Shown: in pieces, positions 1 to 10,530 of the stretch
Position numbering within the stretch: the first letter of the stretch is position 1
Layout of the letters: each line of letters starts with the position of its first letter
From: Mycobacterium sp. E1214
GTDB lineage: Bacteria > Actinomycetota > Actinomycetes > Mycobacteriales > Mycobacteriaceae
Assembly: GCF_001666755.1 (NCBI RefSeq)
Contig: NZ_LZJC01000095.1
Location: forward strand, 1-58,334
Length of the DNA stretch: 58,334 nucleotides
Direction of reading: 5' to 3'
The notes under the pieces: model-generated
The model's database searches: none
Seen by the model: only the letters and a program-made list of their open reading frames with translations
What the model was told of the DNA's origin: nothing
Program-made: the position numbers and the translations under genes

Positions 1-1548
<1,548 letters not shown>

Positions 1549-1551
1549 GCC

Positions 1552-2115
1552 ATGGCAGCCCCGATCGATCCGCGGGCCTTCCGGCAGGTGCTGGGCCAGT
1601 TCTGCACCGGGATCACCATCATCACCACCGTGCACGACGAGGTTCCGGTGGGGTTCGCGTGCCAGTCGTTCGCGGCGTTGTCGCTGGACCCGCCGCTGGT
1701 GTTGTTCTGCCCGACCAAGGTGTCGCGGTCCTGGAAGGCCATCGAGGCCAGCGGGCGCTTCTGCGTCAACGTGCTGACCGAGCAGCAAAAGCACGTCTCG
1801 GCGCGGTTCGGCTCCCGGGAACCCGACAAGTTCGCCGGAATCGACTGGCATCTCTCGGATCTCGGGTCGCCGGTCATCGACAACTCGCTGGCCTTCATCG
1901 ACTGCACGGTGGCGTCCGCCCACGATGGCGGCGACCATTTTGTGGTCTTCGGCGCGGTGCACGCCCTGTCCGAAGCGCCCAAGATCAAGCCGCGGCCGCT
2001 GCTGTTCTACCGCGGCGAGTACACGGGCATCGAGCCGGACAAGACGACACCCGCGCAGTGGCGCGACGACCTGGAAGCCTTCCTCACCGCCACCACGCAA
2101 GACACCTGGCTGTGA
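1552..2115 (+). CDS. hsaB: Flavin reductase HsaB of the 3-HSA monooxygenase
   Basis: This 187-residue protein has the flavin-reductase-like FMN-binding split-barrel fold (FRQVLGQFCTGITIITTV, then CQSFAALSLDPPLVLFCP near residues 40-60). HsaB supplies reduced flavin to HsaA, which hydroxylates 3-HSA to the catechol used by HsaC. HsaA is not in the window. The ATG lies three bases after the hsaC stop. In M. tuberculosis nat follows directly in the same operon; here a minus-strand gene intervenes, so the hsa transcript probably ends after hsaB. Confidence 0.95.
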   Translation: MAAPIDPRAFRQVLGQFCTGITIITTVHDEVPVGFACQSFAALSLDPPLVLFCPTKVSRSWKAIEASGRFCVNVLTEQQKHVSARFGSREPDKFAGIDWHLSDLGSPVIDNSLAFIDCTVASAHDGGDHFVVFGAVHALSEAPKIKPRPLLFYRGEYTGIEPDKTTPAQWRDDLEAFLTATTQDTWL

Positions 2116-2137
2116 CGGCCCGGCGCCGGCGCGGGGC

Positions 2138-2593
2138 CTACTCCGGGGCGCCGCGGTAGGTCTCGTGCCGGACGGCCTGCACGTCGGTCGTCGGGTCGTA
2201 GTGCTCCGAAGACCAGGCGGTGTTGGGGTCGTCGCGGCCGGCCCGCTTGTCGGCCCCGGGGTCGAGCCGGTCGGCGTGGTCCCACTGCTGTTGCAGGTGT
2301 TCGCGCGCCGAGGCGGCCTCGGTCTGGTGTGCGTCGGCGCGGTCCTGCAACCGGGCCGCCTCGGCGGCCTTGGCTTCGGCCTCGGCCTTCGCGGCGCGCG
2401 CCTTCGCGGCCGTCTCCTCCGCGAGCGCTTCGCGCCGTTCGACCTTCGCGGCCTGCAACCTGGCGTGCTCGCGGATCTGTTCGGCCTGCCGTTGCCGGCG
2501 CCGACCGCGCGCCCGGCCCGCCACCAAGGCCAGCGCGACGATCACCAGAAGCGCGACAACGGCGATCACGATCCATGTGGTGTTGGCGTTCAT
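2138..2593 (-). CDS. Small membrane-anchored coiled-coil protein, unknown function
   Basis: I do not recognise a named family. The 151-residue product starts with a hydrophobic segment (about residues 6-25, TWIVIAVVALLVIVALALVA) followed by a strongly basic stretch (GRARGRRRQRQ). Residues 35-105 are Ala/Glu/Lys/Arg-rich and likely form a coiled coil. The tail is acidic and polar. The hydrophobic N-terminus with arginines after it suggests a single-span protein with a cytoplasmic tail. It sits against the operon direction between hsaB and nat and is divergent from nat. Codon use looks native. No link to steroid metabolism is evident. Confidence 0.8.
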   Translation of the reverse strand: MNANTTWIVIAVVALLVIVALALVAGRARGRRRQRQAEQIREHARLQAAKVERREALAEETAAKARAAKAEAEAKAAEAARLQDRADAHQTEAASAREHLQQQWDHADRLDPGADKRAGRDDPNTAWSSEHYDPTTDVQAVRHETYRGAPE

Positions 2594-2694
2594 GGCGGTC
2601 GGATCCCCATATTCGACAGAAATAAAACAGTCGGTCGGGTGCGTCCGGCCGGCCGCGGCGGCCGCACGCCGGGCGCTTCGGCCAGAATGTGGGT

Positions 2695-3531
2695 ATGGCT
2701 TTCGACCTGAGCGCCTACTTCGAGCGCATCGGTTATCGCGGTGCCAGCGAACCGACGCTCGAGGTGCTGCAAGGCCTCGTCACCGCGCACACGCAGGCGA
2801 TCCCGTTCGAGAACCTCGACCCGCTGCTCGGGGTGCCCGTGGACGATCTGGGCCCGGCGGCGCTGTTCGACAAGCTGGTGCGGCGCCGCCGCGGCGGGTT
2901 CTGCTTCGAACAGAACGGTCTGATGGGGTACGCGCTGGCGGACATCGGATTCCGGGTGCGGCGCCTGGCCGGGCGGGTGGTCTGGATGGTCGCGCCCGAC
3001 GCGCCCCTGCCGGCGCAGACCCACACCGTGCTCGCGGTGACGTTCCCCGGATCCCACGGTGCCTTCCTGGTCGACGTCGGCTTCGGCGGCCAGACGCCGA
3101 CGTCGCCGCTGCGCCTCGAGACGCAGACCGTCCAGCAGACCACCCACGAGCCTTACCGGCTGACCGACCGGGGCGACGGCCTGGTGCTGCAGGCCGAGGT
3201 GCGCGGCGAGTGGCAGGCGCTCTACGAGTTCAGCACCCGAACCGCGCCGGACATCGATCTTCGGGTGGGCAGCTGGTACGTGTCGACGAATCCGGCGTCG
3301 CATTTCGTCACCGACCTCATGGTGGCGATCGTGACGCCCGACGCCCGGTTGAACCTGGCCAACGGCAACCTGGCGATCCACCGCGGCGGGGACACCGAGA
3401 AGCTGCGCCTGGACGACGCGGACGCCCTCGTCGACGCGCTCACCGACCGCTTCGGCATCGACGTGCGCGGCGTCGGCGGCGACGGCGCCCTGCGCCCGCG
3501 CCTCGATCGGCTGCTCGCCGCCACGCCCTAG
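2695..3531 (+). CDS. nat: Arylamine N-acetyltransferase Nat
   Basis: Nat transfers an acyl group from acetyl- or propionyl-CoA to arylamines and hydrazines (including isoniazid). Its link to the hsa genes is usually explained by use of propionyl-CoA from cholesterol. The 278-residue protein shows the full Cys-His-Asp triad: Cys70 in RRRRGGFCFEQNG, His110 in LPAQTHTVLAV and Asp127 in AFLVDVGFGG. I chose the ATG at 2695 because it matches the MAxDLxAYF start remembered for M. tuberculosis; a GTG at 2689 would add two residues. It now has its own divergent 101-base upstream region rather than following hsaB. Confidence 0.95.
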   Translation: MAFDLSAYFERIGYRGASEPTLEVLQGLVTAHTQAIPFENLDPLLGVPVDDLGPAALFDKLVRRRRGGFCFEQNGLMGYALADIGFRVRRLAGRVVWMVAPDAPLPAQTHTVLAVTFPGSHGAFLVDVGFGGQTPTSPLRLETQTVQQTTHEPYRLTDRGDGLVLQAEVRGEWQALYEFSTRTAPDIDLRVGSWYVSTNPASHFVTDLMVAIVTPDARLNLANGNLAIHRGGDTEKLRLDDADALVDALTDRFGIDVRGVGGDGALRPRLDRLLAATP

Positions 3532-3538
3532 CGCGGCG

Positions 3539-4705
3539 TCAGCGGCCGGCCAGCCAGGGCCCGACGCGGCGCAGGCATTCCTCGATGTCGGCCGTCGGCC
3601 CGGCGAACGACAGGCGCACGAACGAGTTGCCCCGCGCGGTGTCGAAGTCGATGCCGGGGGCGATCGCGACGCCGGTGTCGGACAACAGCGACGAACAGAA
3701 CGCGATCGAGTCGTCGGTGAAGTCCGAGACGTCGGCGTACACGTAGAAGGCGCCGTCGGTGGGCGCCAGGCGCTCGATGCCGATGCCGCGCAGGCCGTCC
3801 AGCAGCAGCGAGCGGTTCCTCGCGTAGTGGTGCAGGTGGCCGTCGGCCTCGGCGGTCGCCTCCGGAGTGAAGGCCGCCACCGCGGCGATCTGCGACAGCA
3901 CCGGCGGGCAGATGGTGAAATTCCCGGTGAGGCAGTCCACCGCCCGGCGCAGCTCGGGCGGCACCAGCAGCCAGCCCAGCCGCCAGCCCGTCATCGCGTA
4001 GTACTTCGAAAAGCTGTTGACCACCACGGCGTTTCGGGAGGTCTGCCAGGCGCAACTGGTCTTCGGGGCGCCGTCGTAGACCAGGCCGTGGTACACCTCG
4101 TCGCTGATCAGCCGCGCGCCGGTCGCGTCGCACCAGGACGCGATGGCGGCCAGCTCGGCCGGCGCGATCACCGTCCCGGTGGGATTGGCCGGGCTCGCGA
4201 CGATGACGCCCTGCACCGGCGGGTCGAGCTCGGCGAGCAGTTGCGCCGTGGGCTGGAACCGGGTGTCGGCGCCGCACGGGATCTCGACCACCTCGCACCC
4301 CAGGGCCGACAGGATGTTGCGGTAGCAGGGGTAGCCCGGGCTGGCCAACGCCACCCGATCGCCGACGTCGAAGCACGCGAGGAAGGCCAGCAGGAAGCCG
4401 CCGGAGGACCCGGTGGTCACCACCACGGCGTCGGGCTCCACCTCGATCCCGTGCTGGCGCACGTAATCTGCCGCGATCGCGGCGCGCAGCTCGGGGGTGC
4501 CCAGCGCCACCGTGTAGCCCAGCTCGTTGGCGTGCAGGGCCGCCGCCGCGGCCGCCCGCACCGCCTCGGGCGCCCCCACGCTCGGCTGGCCCGCCGACAG
4601 GTTGACCAGGTCGCCGTGACTGCGTTGGCGCTCCCCGGCGGCCAGCCAGACATCCATGACGTAAAACGGCGGGATGCCCGAGCGCAGCGAGACGTGGTCA
4701 GTCAC
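3539..4705 (-). CDS. aspB: Class I PLP-dependent aminotransferase (AspB-like)
   Basis: A fold-type I aminotransferase of 388 residues. The PLP lysine is Lys234 in SFSKYYAMTGWRLGW, with SPANPTGTV near 171-179 and SDEVYHGLVY near 201-210 as the usual cofactor-binding motifs. The substrate cannot be read from sequence. It is the last gene of the minus-strand KstR2 operon after fadE33, and its GTG start overlaps the fadE33 stop (GTGA), so it is probably translated together with it. No aminotransfer step is known in the HIP pathway, so its role there is unexplained. Confidence 0.92.
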   Translation of the reverse strand: MTDHVSLRSGIPPFYVMDVWLAAGERQRSHGDLVNLSAGQPSVGAPEAVRAAAAAALHANELGYTVALGTPELRAAIAADYVRQHGIEVEPDAVVVTTGSSGGFLLAFLACFDVGDRVALASPGYPCYRNILSALGCEVVEIPCGADTRFQPTAQLLAELDPPVQGVIVASPANPTGTVIAPAELAAIASWCDATGARLISDEVYHGLVYDGAPKTSCAWQTSRNAVVVNSFSKYYAMTGWRLGWLLVPPELRRAVDCLTGNFTICPPVLSQIAAVAAFTPEATAEADGHLHHYARNRSLLLDGLRGIGIERLAPTDGAFYVYADVSDFTDDSIAFCSSLLSDTGVAIAPGIDFDTARGNSFVRLSFAGPTADIEECLRRVGPWLAGR

Positions 4706-5658
4706 GACGCGGGGAGTACCTCGGATTCCAGCCGACCAACCAGTTCCCGCGGCGTCTCGAGCAGGTGCGCGCTGCCGTGCGCGCGCTTGAAATACAGGTG
4801 CATGTCGTGTTCCCAGGTGATCGCGATCCCGCCGTGCAGTTGGATGCCCTCACCGGCCACCAGCGACAGCGCCTCGGTGGCGGCCAGCCGGGCCGTGGCC
4901 GCGCCGGTCGGGGTCGGCTCGGCGCACGCCTCGGCCACCACCGCCTTGGCGGCGGCCACGGCGACGTACAGGTCGGCCATCCGGTGCTTGAGCGCCTGGA
5001 AGCTGCCGATCGGGCGCCCGAATTGGACGCGGTCCTTGGCGTAGTCGACCGTGAGTTCCAGGCAGCGCTCGGCCGCGCCAACCTGCTCGGCGGCCAGCAG
5101 GAGCGCCGCCGCGTCGGCGATCCCCGGGTCGGCGCCCAGCGGTTCGGTGTCGTCGGGCGTCAGCCGGGCCAGCCGGCGGGTGGGGTCCATGGTGGCGACG
5201 GGCTGCGCGCCGAAGCGGGTCCACCTGGTGAGCTCGCCGCCGGCGGCGCCCACGACGACGTCGGCGATGTCGCCGTTGACGACGTAGTCGGCGTCGAGCA
5301 CCAGCGCGCCGATCGAGCGGCCCTCGGCCAGCGCCTCCAGCGTCTCGGCGTCGGGCTCCGGCGCTGCCAGCAGCGCCAGTTCGGCCAGCGTGGTGCCCAG
5401 CAGCGGCGAGGGCACCAGGGCGCGGCCCAGCTCCTGCAGAACCGTTGCGGCGTCGGCCAGTTCGCCGCCGGCGCCGCCCAATTCCTCGGGGACGACCAGG
5501 GCGGCGGCGCCGACCTGCTCGCACAGCAGTCGCCACAGCGACTCGTCGTAACCGCGGTCGGATTCCATCGCCGCGCGCACCGCCGCCGGGTTGGCGTGCT
5601 TGGCCACCAGGGCGGCCACGGTCTCGCGGAGCAGTTCGCGTTCTTCGGTCGTGCTCAC
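4702..5658 (-). CDS. fadE33: Acyl-CoA dehydrogenase beta subunit FadE33 (IpdE2)
   Basis: A 318-residue acyl-CoA dehydrogenase-like subunit, the same length as remembered for M. tuberculosis FadE33. It keeps the RVQFGRPIGSFQALKHRMAD helix motif but lacks the GxNEIQRN motif near the C-terminus found in FadE30 and FadE31, which marks it as a beta-type subunit. By established work, IpdE2 (FadE33) pairs with IpdE1 (FadE30) as an alpha2-beta2 enzyme that dehydrogenates 5-OH-HIP-CoA. Start is GTG at 5658, overlapping the fadE32 stop by GTGA. The partner gene is in the divergent transcript, 3.7 kb away. Confidence 0.93.
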   Translation of the reverse strand: MSTTEERELLRETVAALVAKHANPAAVRAAMESDRGYDESLWRLLCEQVGAAALVVPEELGGAGGELADAATVLQELGRALVPSPLLGTTLAELALLAAPEPDAETLEALAEGRSIGALVLDADYVVNGDIADVVVGAAGGELTRWTRFGAQPVATMDPTRRLARLTPDDTEPLGADPGIADAAALLLAAEQVGAAERCLELTVDYAKDRVQFGRPIGSFQALKHRMADLYVAVAAAKAVVAEACAEPTPTGAATARLAATEALSLVAGEGIQLHGGIAITWEHDMHLYFKRAHGSAHLLETPRELVGRLESEVLPAS

Positions 5659-6590
5659 AGCGCCTCCAACACTCGCCGCCGGTGCGCCTCGGGGGTGCCC
5701 CAGGCCGAGCGCAGGGCCTGCACCCGCAGGAGCAGCAGCGACAGGTCGTGCTCCTGGGTGAACCCGATGGCGCCGTGGGTCTGCAGCGCCGAGCGCGCCG
5801 CCAGCAGGGCCGCCTCGGAGGCCGCCGCCTTGGCCGCGCTGACGTCGCGGGGATCCAGCGTCAGGGCGGCGCCGTACACCAGCGGGCGGGCCAGCTCGAC
5901 GGCGATGTGGACGTCGGCGAGCTTGTGCTTGATCGCCTGGTAGGAGCCGATCAGCCGGCCGAACTGGCTGCGCTGCTTGGCGTAGGCGACCGAGGCGTCG
6001 CGCAGCGCCTCGGCGGCGCCGACCAGTTGCGCCGCGGTGGCCAGAGCGCCGAACTCGTTGGCGCGCCGCACGTCCGCCTGCCAGGCGGCGCCGGTCGGGG
6101 TCACGTCGAACAGCCGGCGGCTCGGGTCGACGGAGGCGTGCGCGGCGCCGGCCGCCGCCTCACGCACGCCCTCGTCGCCGGCGACCAGCACCAACCCCGC
6201 CGCGTCGGCGTCCACCGCGCGCGGTGCGTGCGGCGCGGACGCGACGGTGGCGATCAGCTCGCCCGAGGCGATCTCGCCGCAGCGTTGGTCGGCGGCCAGC
6301 AACACCGGTGCCACGGCGATGGATTCCGCCACCGGGCCGGGGACGCCCCAGTGCCCGAGCCGCTCGACGGCCACCACCAGGTCCACCGGGTGCGCCTCGA
6401 TGCCGTCGAACTTCTCCGGCACGGCCAGGGCCGTGACGCCCAGGTTCGCCAACTGCTCCCACACCTTGCGGCCGGGGGCGGTGTCGCCGGCAGCCCAGGC
6501 GCGCACCGCACCGGGCACGTCCGCCGCGCTCAACGCGGCGTCGATGCTGGCCGCGAAGTCGCGCTGCTGCTCATCGAGCGTGAATTCCAT
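5655..6590 (-). CDS. fadE32: Acyl-CoA dehydrogenase-like subunit FadE32
   Basis: A 311-residue acyl-CoA dehydrogenase-like protein with AYAKQRSQFGRLIGSYQAIK near the middle and SALQTHGAIGFTQEHD near the C-terminus, but no GxNEIQR motif, so again beta-like. A fadE32 mutant of M. smegmatis accumulates 4-methyl-5-oxo-octanedioic acid (MOODA), placing this gene after ring opening by IpdAB. FadE31 just upstream has the alpha-type features, so a FadE31-FadE32 heterotetramer is the simplest inference. I start it at the ATG at 6590, which overlaps the fadE31 TAA by one base; the open frame upstream to 6704 lies within fadE31. Confidence 0.93.
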   Translation of the reverse strand: MEFTLDEQQRDFAASIDAALSAADVPGAVRAWAAGDTAPGRKVWEQLANLGVTALAVPEKFDGIEAHPVDLVVAVERLGHWGVPGPVAESIAVAPVLLAADQRCGEIASGELIATVASAPHAPRAVDADAAGLVLVAGDEGVREAAAGAAHASVDPSRRLFDVTPTGAAWQADVRRANEFGALATAAQLVGAAEALRDASVAYAKQRSQFGRLIGSYQAIKHKLADVHIAVELARPLVYGAALTLDPRDVSAAKAAASEAALLAARSALQTHGAIGFTQEHDLSLLLLRVQALRSAWGTPEAHRRRVLEAL

Positions 6591-7723
6591 TATTTCTTCT
6601 CCCTCGGGAGACCCAGCAGGCGTTCCGAGATGATGTTGCGCTGAATCTCGTTGGTGCCCGCGTAGATCGGGCCGCCCAGGGCGAACAGCAGGCCCTCGGT
6701 CCACGGGCCGGCGAGTTCACCGCCGGCGCCCAGGATGTCGAGCGCGGTCTGGTGCACCTCGACGTCGAGCTCCGACCAGAACACCTTGGTCACCGACGAC
6801 TCGGCGCCCAGCTCCCCACCGGCGGCCAGCCTGGTCACGGTGCCGAAGGTCTGCAACCGGTAGGCCTGCGCCTTGATCCAGGCGTCCGCGACGCGATCGG
6901 TAAATTCCGGCGGCGAGCCGCAGTCCTTCCACAACCGCACGAGCCGCTCGGCGGCCGCCAGGAAGCGGGCCGGGCTGCGCAGCGACATGCCGCGCTCGTT
7001 GCTCGACGTGCTCATCGCCGCGGACCAGCCGTCGTGCGGGGTGCCGATCACGTCCTCGTCGGGCACGAAGACGTCGTCGAGGAAGACCTCGCCGAAGCCC
7101 GTGTCGCCGCCGAGCTGCACGATGGGTCGCACCGTGACGCCCTTGGCCTTGAGGTCGAACATGAAATAGGTGAGGCCGCGGTGCCGCTCCCCGGACGGGT
7201 CCGAGCGGAACAGGCCGAATCCCATGTCCGCGAACGGCGCCCGGGAACTCCAGATCTTCTGGCCGTTGAGCAGCCAACCCCCGTCGGTCTGCGTCGCGGT
7301 CGACCGCAACGACGCCAGGTCGCTGCCCGATTCGGGCTCCGACCAGGCCTGCGCCCAGATCTGCTCACCGCTGGCCATCTTCGGCAGGATGCGGTCCAGC
7401 TGTTCGGAGGTGCCGTGCGCGAACAGGGTGGGCGCCAGCATCGACGTGCCGTTGGCGCTCGCCCGCCCCGGCGCCCCGGCGCGAAAGTACTCCTCTTCGA
7501 ACACCACCCAGTGCAGCAGCGGCGCGTCGCGGCCCCCGTACTTCTCCGGCCAGGTGATCACCGACAGGCCGGCGTCGAACAGCACCCGGTCCCAGCGCCG
7601 GTGCTGGTCGAAGCCCTCGGCGTTGTCATAAGACTTCGTCGGAATGGCTTCGGCGTTGTCCGACAGGAAATTCCGCACCTCGGCCGCGAAGGCCAGCGTC
7701 CCCTCGTCCAGATTCAGATCCAT
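6590..7723 (-). CDS. fadE31: Acyl-CoA dehydrogenase alpha-type subunit FadE31
   Basis: A 377-residue acyl-CoA dehydrogenase. It shows WSEPESGSDLASLRSTA (FAD-binding loop), GQKIWSSRAPFADMGF, and the C-terminal YAGTNEIQRNIISERLL motif typical of catalytic subunits. It is probably the partner of FadE32, acting on MOODA-CoA or a nearby intermediate of ring C/D beta-oxidation; the exact substrate is inference. The ATG at 7723 overlaps the fadD3 stop by one base, so fadD3-fadE31-fadE32-fadE33-aspB is a tightly coupled five-gene operon. Confidence 0.94.
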   Translation of the reverse strand: MDLNLDEGTLAFAAEVRNFLSDNAEAIPTKSYDNAEGFDQHRRWDRVLFDAGLSVITWPEKYGGRDAPLLHWVVFEEEYFRAGAPGRASANGTSMLAPTLFAHGTSEQLDRILPKMASGEQIWAQAWSEPESGSDLASLRSTATQTDGGWLLNGQKIWSSRAPFADMGFGLFRSDPSGERHRGLTYFMFDLKAKGVTVRPIVQLGGDTGFGEVFLDDVFVPDEDVIGTPHDGWSAAMSTSSNERGMSLRSPARFLAAAERLVRLWKDCGSPPEFTDRVADAWIKAQAYRLQTFGTVTRLAAGGELGAESSVTKVFWSELDVEVHQTALDILGAGGELAGPWTEGLLFALGGPIYAGTNEIQRNIISERLLGLPREKK

Positions 7724-9261
7724 CAGGTCAGCTCTCGCAGTTGTGGTTTGAGCACTTTGCCGCCCGCGTTGCGGGGCAGTTCGTCGACGAACCGCACTGA
7801 GCGCGGCGCCTTGAAGTTCGCCAGGTGTTCTCGGGTGTAGGCGATCACGGACTCCTCGTCGAGCCGGGCGCCCGGCCGGGGGACCACGAAGGCCCGGCCG
7901 ACCTCACCCAGCCGTTCGTCGGGCACCCCGATCACGGCCGCGTCGGCCACCCCCTCGAGGCGGGCGAGCACCTGCTCGATCTCGGCCGGGTAGACGTTGA
8001 AGCCGCCGCAGATGTACATGTCCTTCAGCCGGTCGGTGATGCGCAGGTTGCCGGCCGCGTCGAGCGCGCCGATGTCGCCGGTGTGCAACCAGCCGTCCGC
8101 GTCGATCGCGGCGGCGGTGGCCGCCGGGTCGTTGAGGTAGCCGAGCATCACGTTTGGTCCGCGCAGCAGCACCTCTCCGGTGTCCGATCCGGGTTCGGTT
8201 GCATCGATGCGCAATTCGAAGTCGGCGAACGGCCGGCCGCACGTGGTGGCGACGGTGACGGCGTCGTCGTCGGCGCGGCACATCGTGCCCATGCCGTTGG
8301 CCTCGGTGAGGCCGTAAGCGGTGAGCACGATGTCGATGTCGAGCTCGGTTTGCATGCGCTCCACCAGCACCACCGGGACGGTGGCGGCGCCGGTCACCGC
8401 GAAGCGCAGCGAGCTCAGGTCGTAGTCACCGCGCGCGGGATGATCCAACAGTGTCTGGTAAATCGTTGGCGGGCCCGGCAATACGGTGATGCGGTGTCGT
8501 TCGATCGCCTGCAGCGCGCGTAGCGGGTCGAAGGTGAGGTGGGGGATCAGCGTGGCGCCGGTCTGCAGGCAGGCCAGGATGCCTGCCTTGTACCCGAAGT
8601 TGTGGAAGAACGGGTTGATGCACAGGTAGCGGTCGTCGCTGGTGATCTTGCCGTTGGCGGCCCAGGACGCCGAGGCCGACAGCGACTGCCGGTGCGCGCA
8701 CAGCACGCCCTTGCTGCGGCCGGTGGTGCCGGAGGTGAACAGGATGTCACTGACGTCGTCGGGCGTGACGGCGGCGGCGCGTTCGGCAACCGTCCCCGGA
8801 TCCGTTCCACGGGCCAGGAATTCGTCCCAGGTGCCGTCGGCCGCGTCGATCGGGATGCGCACGATGTGGCGCAGCTTCCGCAGCGCGGAGCGGTCCAGGT
8901 CCGCGACGCGGTCGTGGCCGAGGAAGCGGCCCATCGCGAACAGCACCGGCGCCTTCGTGCGGGCCAGGATGTCGGTGGCCTCGGCGGCGGTGTAGCGCGT
9001 GTTCAACGGCACCATCGCGGCGCCCGCGTGGTGGATCGCCAGGCAGGCCACCACCCAGTGCCAGGTGTTGGGGGACCACACGGCCACCCGGTCGCCGTGC
9101 TGGACGCCGAGGGCGATCAGCGCGGCCGCGGCGCGGTGCACTTCGGCGCGCAGCTCGGCGGCGGTGAAGGATCGCTCGTCGGTGAGCAGCGCGGGGTGAT
9201 CGGGATATTGGTGCGCGAAGCGATCCAGCGCCGCGGGCACGGTGCGGGGATCGTTCGTCAT
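7723..9261 (-). CDS. fadD3: HIP-CoA synthetase FadD3
   Basis: FadD3 activates HIP, the bicyclic propanoate left after ring A/B removal, to HIP-CoA with ATP. HIP-CoA and its 5-OH form are the inducers sensed by KstR2. The 512-residue protein has the adenylate-forming signatures: FTSGTTGRSKG at 175-185, AYGLTEANG, GWLHTGDIG, and the C-terminal catalytic lysine Lys502 in NAGGKVLKPQL. It is the first gene of the minus-strand KstR2 operon. A KstR2 palindrome lies 49 bases upstream in the region shared with fadE30. Confidence 0.95.
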   Translation of the reverse strand: MTNDPRTVPAALDRFAHQYPDHPALLTDERSFTAAELRAEVHRAAAALIALGVQHGDRVAVWSPNTWHWVVACLAIHHAGAAMVPLNTRYTAAEATDILARTKAPVLFAMGRFLGHDRVADLDRSALRKLRHIVRIPIDAADGTWDEFLARGTDPGTVAERAAAVTPDDVSDILFTSGTTGRSKGVLCAHRQSLSASASWAANGKITSDDRYLCINPFFHNFGYKAGILACLQTGATLIPHLTFDPLRALQAIERHRITVLPGPPTIYQTLLDHPARGDYDLSSLRFAVTGAATVPVVLVERMQTELDIDIVLTAYGLTEANGMGTMCRADDDAVTVATTCGRPFADFELRIDATEPGSDTGEVLLRGPNVMLGYLNDPAATAAAIDADGWLHTGDIGALDAAGNLRITDRLKDMYICGGFNVYPAEIEQVLARLEGVADAAVIGVPDERLGEVGRAFVVPRPGARLDEESVIAYTREHLANFKAPRSVRFVDELPRNAGGKVLKPQLRELT

Positions 9262-9310
9262 CGAATGCTCCTCGAGGGTTCCGCCCGCGAGGTCGCCGAC
9301 GGCCTAACAA

Positions 9311-9324
9311 AGCAAGTGCTTGGT
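9311..9324. promoter_or_regulatory. KstR2 operator, fadD3/fadE30
   Basis: AGCAAGTGCTTGGT fits the KstR2 consensus AnCAAGnnCTTGnT. It is the only such palindrome between the divergent fadD3 and fadE30 starts, 49 and 17 bases away, and should repress both. Confidence 0.92.
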
Positions 9325-9341
9325 AGGTTAGCCTACAGGGC

Positions 9342-10502
9342 ATGCAGGACGTCGAGGAGTTTCGGGCGGAGGTACGCCACTGGCTGGCCGAGAACCTGGT
9401 CGGCGACTTCGCGGCGCTCAAGGGCCTCGGCGGCCCCGGCCGCGAACACGAGGCGTTCGAGGAGCGCCGGGCGTGGAACCAGCATCTCGCCGCGGCGGGG
9501 CTGACCTGCCTGGGCTGGCCCGTCGAGCACGGCGGGCGCGGGTTGTCCACCGCGCACCGGGTGGCCTTTTACGAGGAATACGCGCGCGCCGACGCCCCGG
9601 ACAAGGTCAACCACTTCGGCGAGGAGCTGCTTGGCCCGACGCTGATCGCGTTCGGCACCCCCGAACAGCAGCACCGCTTCCTGCCGCCCATCCGCGACGT
9701 CACCGAGCTGTGGTGCCAGGGCTATTCCGAGCCCGGCGCCGGCAGCGACCTGGCCAACGTCGCGACCACCGCCGAGCTCGACGGTGACGAGTGGGTGATC
9801 AACGGCCAGAAGGTGTGGACGTCGCTGGCGCACTGGGCGCAGTGGTGCTTCGTGGTCGCGCGCACCGAGAAGGGCTCGAAGCGGCACGCCGGGCTGTCCT
9901 ATCTGCTGGTGCCCCTGGACCAACCGGGGGTCGAGGTGCGCCCGATCATCCAGCTGACCGGCGACTCGGAGTTCAACGAGGTGTTCTTCGACGACGCCCG
10001 CACCGACGCCTCGTTGGTGGTCGGCCAGCCGGGTGACGGCTGGCGGGTCGCGATGGGCACGCTGACGTTCGAGCGCGGCGTCTCGACGCTCGGCCAGCAG
10101 ATCCGTTACGCCCGTGAGCTTTCCAACCTCGCCGAGCTTGCTCAACGCACCGGCGCCGCCGACGACCCGGTGATCCGCGAGCGGCTGACCCGGGCGTGGA
10201 CCGGCCTGCGGGCCATGCGTTCGTACGCCCTGGCCACCATGGACGTCGAGGGAGGCGGCCAGGCCGCCGGGAAAGACAATGTGTCGAAGTTGTTGTGGGC
10301 CAACTGGCATCGCGATCTGGGCGAGTTGGCGATGGACGTCATCGGCAAGCCGGGGCTGGCGTTGCGCGACGGCGAGTTCGACGAGTGGCAGCGGCTGTTC
10401 CTGTTCACCCGCGCGGACACCATCTACGGCGGCTCCAACGAGATTCAGCGCAACATCATCGCCGAACGCGTGCTCGGCCTACCTCGAGAAGTTCGTGGAT
10501 GA
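9342..10502 (+). CDS. fadE30: Acyl-CoA dehydrogenase alpha subunit FadE30 (IpdE1)
   Basis: A 386-residue acyl-CoA dehydrogenase with YSEPGAGSDLANVATTA, GQKVWTSLAHWAQW and the C-terminal YGGSNEIQRNIIAERVLG motif, all alpha-type. IpdE1 with IpdE2 (FadE33) forms the alpha2-beta2 enzyme that introduces the first double bond into 5-OH-HIP-CoA, starting beta-oxidation of its propionyl side chain. Start ATG at 9342 lies 17 bases after the KstR2 operator, and no Shine-Dalgarno is obvious, which suggests a short or absent leader. The next gene, ipdF, follows after 28 bases. Confidence 0.95.
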   Translation: MQDVEEFRAEVRHWLAENLVGDFAALKGLGGPGREHEAFEERRAWNQHLAAAGLTCLGWPVEHGGRGLSTAHRVAFYEEYARADAPDKVNHFGEELLGPTLIAFGTPEQQHRFLPPIRDVTELWCQGYSEPGAGSDLANVATTAELDGDEWVINGQKVWTSLAHWAQWCFVVARTEKGSKRHAGLSYLLVPLDQPGVEVRPIIQLTGDSEFNEVFFDDARTDASLVVGQPGDGWRVAMGTLTFERGVSTLGQQIRYARELSNLAELAQRTGAADDPVIRERLTRAWTGLRAMRSYALATMDVEGGGQAAGKDNVSKLLWANWHRDLGELAMDVIGKPGLALRDGEFDEWQRLFLFTRADTIYGGSNEIQRNIIAERVLGLPREVRG

Positions 10503-10530
10503 GCGCTTGCGCGAAGACACAGGAGGAAGC

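Noticed and set aside
2220..3746. Long plus-strand Arg/Ala-rich frame across the small membrane gene and nat
   Set aside because: Composition is that of a shadow frame, and nat is in another frame with its catalytic triad intact.
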